Part shown: piece after piece, positions 14,100 to 15,927 of the stretch
Layout: every line of letters starts with the position of its first letter
Position numbering within the stretch: the first letter of the stretch is position 1
Assembly (NCBI GenBank): GCA_027619145.1
Contig: JAQCGA010000021.1
Coordinates: 1 to 15,927, forward strand
Origin: a bacterium
GTDB lineage: Bacteria; Latescibacterota; UBA2968; GCA-2709665
DNA: 15,927 nt
Direction: 5' to 3'
Translations under genes and position numbers: made by a program
Notes under the pieces: model-generated
Seen by the model: the letters and a program-made list of their open reading frames with translations, nothing else
What the model was told of the DNA's origin: nothing
The model's database searches: none

Positions 14100-14857
14100 G
14101 AAAACACCTCCCTCGCATTGGCTCCCAGGATCGCCTTCTTGTCCTCGTCTTTCAGCCGAGCACCTTCCAGCGCCAGCCGGCTTCCACCCCAATAATAATA
14201 AGGTGCACCTGTCCCAAACAATACTCGCTCTACCGGAAACCATTCGGGCAGCTCGTCAAACGAAGCCGCCGTTGGTTTGCCGCAACCCAGATCCAGGTAC
14301 ACATTCGGAAGCGCATTCCAATCTATCTTCATCCCTTTCAGCTCATTGATAAAAAACATCGACAAGATCACCGTACCCTCTCGCGACCGCTCCAGAAATG
14401 TAAACAGATCCGCCCGGTCAACCTCTTCCTGAAAAACCATCCGTGGTGCCACACGGCTGTCAAACACCCGAGCGCTCAGATTCACCGGAAGCCCTCGCTC
14501 AACTGCCAGATCAACCGCACGCTTCACCCGTTCCGAATCCAGCCTGTACCGGTGCAACCCCGGAAACAACCGCAACCCCACAATCCGCTTGTCCTTTGCG
14601 ACCCGATCCGCCTGCTCTTCCAGTTTCGGAAATTCCGGGTTCACCGCCGCCCAAAAAGACAACCACTCTGAAAGCTCCTCGTACTCTTCCAGATCCCGGT
14701 CCAATCCATCCATCGGATCAAAATATAACATCGACCGGAACCCTGTCCCTATCGCCCGGTCCAACTCCGCCCGGGTACGCAACAGATTCAATGCCTCTGC
14801 GCTTGAAGGCACATCCCGGAACGGGCACGGACCAACAAACAAACTCGTGTCAATCAT
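14090..14857 (-). CDS. Amidohydrolase-2-like protein lacking the metal-binding residues
   Basis: The 255-residue product has the same fold and order of strands as its downstream partner, but the ligands are gone. The strand-1 motif is MIDTSLFVGP rather than DxHxH. The lysine position reads GLRLFPGLH, with Arg96. The strand-5 segment is LPVNLSARV, without His. The strand-8 segment is VLFGTGAPYYYWG, where Gly217 replaces the catalytic Asp. ANAREVF at the C-terminus matches the family's last helix ('..NA.rlf'). It could be a metal-free enzyme or a non-catalytic partner of the intact paralogue. The start is MIDTSLF at 14857, 10 bases after AGGGAGG. The extension to 14890 is less favourable. It heads this cluster, and its last codons carry the ribosome site of the next gene. 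Confidence 0.82.
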   Translation of the reverse strand: MIDTSLFVGPCPFRDVPSSAEALNLLRTRAELDRAIGTGFRSMLYFDPMDGLDRDLEEYEELSEWLSFWAAVNPEFPKLEEQADRVAKDKRIVGLRLFPGLHRYRLDSERVKRAVDLAVERGLPVNLSARVFDSRVAPRMVFQEEVDRADLFTFLERSREGTVILSMFFINELKGMKIDWNALPNVYLDLGCGKPTAASFDELPEWFPVERVLFGTGAPYYYWGGSRLALEGARLKDEDKKAILGANAREVFSWD

Positions 14858-14908
14858 CGTAAGAGAACCTCCCTGAATCCCTGCCACCAATTACATAGAA
14901 ATGAACAC

Positions 14909-14921
14909 GTGCAGGATGCAC
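14909..14921. promoter_or_regulatory. GTGCA-N3-TGCAC palindrome upstream of the amidohydrolase cluster
   Basis: A perfect 5-bp palindrome with 3-base spacer lies 52 bases upstream of the start. A minus-strand TTGACT (14936-14941) lies 17 bases before a poor -10 (CATCCT) that overlaps the palindrome. Possible promoter-operator, weakly supported. Confidence 0.25.
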
Positions 14922-14983
14922 CGGAATTTATCTGAAGTCAAGCAGATTGGCGCGGGTATCTCAACCCACAGCCAACAAACAGC

Positions 14984-15013
14984 AAAGCTCCCGGAATCCG
15001 ATCCGGGAGCTTT
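14984..15013 (-). terminator. Rho-independent terminator of the ester-cyclase gene
   Basis: AAAGCTCCCGGA (14984-14995) pairs perfectly over 12 bases with TCCGGGAGCTTT (15002-15013) around a six-base loop. On the minus strand the stem is followed by TTTGCTGTTTGTT. It lies 27 bases after the ester-cyclase stop and separates it from the amidohydrolase cluster. Confidence 0.85.
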
Positions 15014-15040
15014 CGCGCATCGTCAAAATCAGGTCCATCT

Positions 15041-15469
15041 TCATCCGGGTGAAGGGAACGCACCAATCTGACCCAACAGGCCAAGCGCATCCCAATTCAG
15101 CCACGCTTCCGAAAGTTTTCCATCCACTACACGCGACATAGACATTCCCGTTATGGAAATAGCCTTATTGGTGGCAGGAATCCCCATCAATTCCGCTTTA
15201 TGCGTACCCCGAGCAGTCCAGCGAACCACAATCAAATCGCCTTCACCAACAATCTCCTCAACAGTAAATCGGAGATCTGGAAAAACCGTGCGATACATGG
15301 TGACGAGTTGCTTGTAGCCCTCTATCCCTGTGCTTGCGCCACCGGGGGTTGCCGGATCGTGATGAATAAAATCGGGGGCGACATATTCATCTATCAGGTC
15401 GATCCTTCCTTCACTCCATACCTCTTCAAAGTCTCGACGAGCCTGAGCTTTATTTTCTTCTATGGGCAT
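15041..15469 (-). CDS. SnoaL-like ester cyclase / polyketide-cyclase family protein
   Basis: The 142-residue protein has the small alpha+beta barrel typical of the SnoaL-like family. It opens with a helix FEEVWSEGRIDLIDEYVAPDF, then HHDP, EGYKQLVTMYRTVFPDL, then strands FTVEEIVGEGDLIVVRWTARG and SITGMSMSRVVDGKLSEAW. The end NWDALGLLGQIG (Asp127) is the usual 'E.W...D.l.ll.Qlg' signature of predicted ester cyclases. Most members have no known substrate; some act on small cyclic or aromatic compounds. The start at 15469 has AGGAGG 9 bases upstream. The 30-residue in-frame extension to 15556 has no family similarity. It forms its own transcription unit, with a strong terminator downstream. Confidence 0.88.
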   Translation of the reverse strand: MPIEENKAQARRDFEEVWSEGRIDLIDEYVAPDFIHHDPATPGGASTGIEGYKQLVTMYRTVFPDLRFTVEEIVGEGDLIVVRWTARGTHKAELMGIPATNKAISITGMSMSRVVDGKLSEAWLNWDALGLLGQIGAFPSPG

Positions 15470-15612
15470 AGGAAAATTCCTCCTGAAGTAAAGGCGACAT
15501 CCTCCCCAGCAAGTGGGCGGGAACTTAAGCACTCGCCGCAACCGGACTCCATCCAAATACGTTTATGTAGCACCAGCGCACTAACGAACATCGCCAGATC
15601 GAGCATCGTCAT
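15460..15612 (-). CDS. Possible small upstream ORF overlapping the ester-cyclase start (50 aa)
   Basis: A 50-codon frame (MTMLDLAMFVSALVLHKR at its start) ends in a TAG that overlaps the ester-cyclase start by 10 bases. AAGGGA precedes the second ATG (15606) by about 7 bases. The first 16 residues are hydrophobic and the rest is Cys/Gly-rich without recognisable homology. The candidate promoter at 15619-15646 would start transcription almost at the ATG, excluding the ribosome site from the transcript. Coding status is doubtful; it could be a coupling leader or chance. Confidence 0.2.
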   Translation of the reverse strand: MTMLDLAMFVSALVLHKRIWMESGCGECLSSRPLAGEDVAFTSGGIFLCP

Positions 15613-15618
15613 TTCCCT

Positions 15619-15646
15619 TCTATACGTGAGAAGATGACCCTGTCAG
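15619..15646 (-). promoter_or_regulatory. Candidate promoter for the ester-cyclase gene
   Basis: On the minus strand CTGACA (15641-15646) is 16 bases from TATAGA (15619-15624). The -35 matches consensus at five of six positions and the -10 at four of six. It would give a leader of about 140 bases. Confidence 0.4.
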
Positions 15647-15690
15647 ATAAATCTCTGTAACAACGGTCTTCCTCGCAACGTGCTACTCAT

Positions 15691-15715
15691 CCTGTATCGA
15701 ATTCGTTGATACGGG
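15691..15715. repeat. Hairpin CCTGTATC-N9-GATACGGG
   Basis: Eight base pairs (one G-T wobble) around a 9-base loop containing GAATTC. No T tract follows on either strand, so a terminator role is not evident. Confidence 0.35.
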
Positions 15716-15730
15716 GCCCTGCCGACCACA

Positions 15731-15787
15731 TCAGGGGGCCATTAAAACAACAGCAAGTAATGATACGGCAAGAAGCGTGTGCTTCAT
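15731..15787 (-). pseudogene. Truncated start of a secreted protein (18-codon signal-peptide-like ORF)
   Basis: With AAGGA 7 bases upstream, an ATG at 15787 opens MKHTLLAVSLLAVVLMAP and then TGA. This is an almost ideal export signal (basic start, long hydrophobic core), but it ends before any mature part. The stop follows a run of five C on the minus strand (15734-15738). A one-base change there would open either alternative frame for another 15-30 codons, neither recognisable. It is a decayed secreted or lipoprotein gene, or a genuine minimal peptide. Confidence 0.3.
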
Positions 15788-15882
15788 GTCGTAATCCTTT
15801 CACCGAACCGTTTTGAATGTACCGGCTTTCATATCAGCTTCTGTTGGGAGAATGAATATCACCTCCCTCCAGAGTAAAAGTT

Positions 15883-15923
15883 CGCGTGCATACCTGCCAG
15901 GTCTGGCGACAGGGATGCACGCG
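15883..15923. repeat. Long structured hairpin, CGCGTGCAT arms
   Basis: CGCGTGCAT (15883-15891) and ATGCACGCG (15915-15923) are perfect nine-base complements. Inside, CCTG pairs with CAGG and CCAG with CTGG, separated by a CGA bulge and an A-G mismatch, so nearly the whole 41 bases can fold. On the minus strand it is followed by AACTTTTAC, a modest T run. It may be a terminator for a gene beyond the right edge or an intergenic repeat. Confidence 0.5.
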
Positions 15924-15927
15924 TCTA

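Larger units (their letters stand above)
15470..15927. other. 458-base region without a confident gene
   Basis: This stretch holds the candidate ester-cyclase promoter, two doubtful small ORFs, a GTATC hairpin and, at the right edge, a larger hairpin. I see no recognisable protein, tRNA or rRNA in it on either strand. The density of secondary structure and a broken signal-peptide ORF suggest remnants of rearranged genes. Confidence 0.5.

Noticed and set aside
14100..14243. 48-residue extension of the metal-competent amidohydrolase
   Set aside because: It overlaps the preceding amidohydrolase in another frame. The family N-terminus (VIDAHAH) begins shortly after the ATG at 14099.

Overview
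The window is bacterial. Genes are compactly packed, most start codons have strong AGGAGG-type ribosome binding sites, and no rRNA, tRNA, CRISPR array or transposase is visible. The gene mix (formylglycine sulfatase, Gfo/Idh/MocA oxidoreductase, mandelate-racemase-type dehydratase, paired ceramidase-like proteins, a probable heparinase-like lyase, SnoaL-like protein) and the intergenic palindromic and short-tandem repeats resemble uncultivated, degradation-oriented lineages such as Latescibacterota, Poribacteria or PVC/Chloroflexi relatives. That assignment is an inference and is weak.

Layout. (1) Positions 1-5229, minus strand: zinc alcohol dehydrogenase, two ceramidase-fold proteins, a close N-carbamoyl-D-amino-acid amidohydrolase relative, a short out-of-place fragment, and the signal-peptide-bearing start of a protein that leaves the left edge (probably heparinase II/III-like). 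(2) Positions 5230-5402: a divergent control region with a good sigma70-like promoter and a CAATTGA-N10-TCAATTG dyad inside it. (3) Positions 5403-8795, plus strand: MR-type acid-sugar dehydratase, zinc-ribbon protein, Gfo/Idh/MocA dehydrogenase, small cupin, four-helix membrane protein. (4) Positions 8796-8998: convergent gap with a long imperfect inverted repeat and a period-10 TTCGTG repeat. (5) Positions 8999-14857, minus strand: two overlapping amidohydrolase-2 genes, a choline-sulfatase-like sulfatase, an unassigned TIM-barrel-like protein and a cytoplasmic beta-propeller. A repeat-filled gap lies between the amidohydrolases and the sulfatase. (6) Positions 15041-15927: an ester-cyclase (SnoaL-like) gene with a clear terminator, then about 450 bases holding hairpins and two doubtful small ORFs.

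How the genes may work together (inference). The set looks like a catabolic locus for modified carbohydrate or sugar acid. Sulfate ester removal, NAD-dependent oxidation (alcohol dehydrogenase and Gfo/Idh/MocA), lactone or ring hydrolysis (amidohydrolase-2), acid-sugar dehydration (MR-type enolase) and amide or carbamoyl hydrolysis are all represented. Apart from the left-edge protein, no enzyme carries a signal peptide, so the chemistry would be cytoplasmic on imported small molecules. No transporter, regulator, aldolase or sulfatase-maturase gene is present, so the pathway is incomplete here.

The most interesting points are: two tandem ceramidase-fold proteins in which the catalytic Ser of the GDVSPN hexapeptide is Val; an amidohydrolase pair with one metal-competent member and one that has lost its metal ligands, translationally overlapped; the dyad in the divergent promoter; and the structured intergenic repeats.
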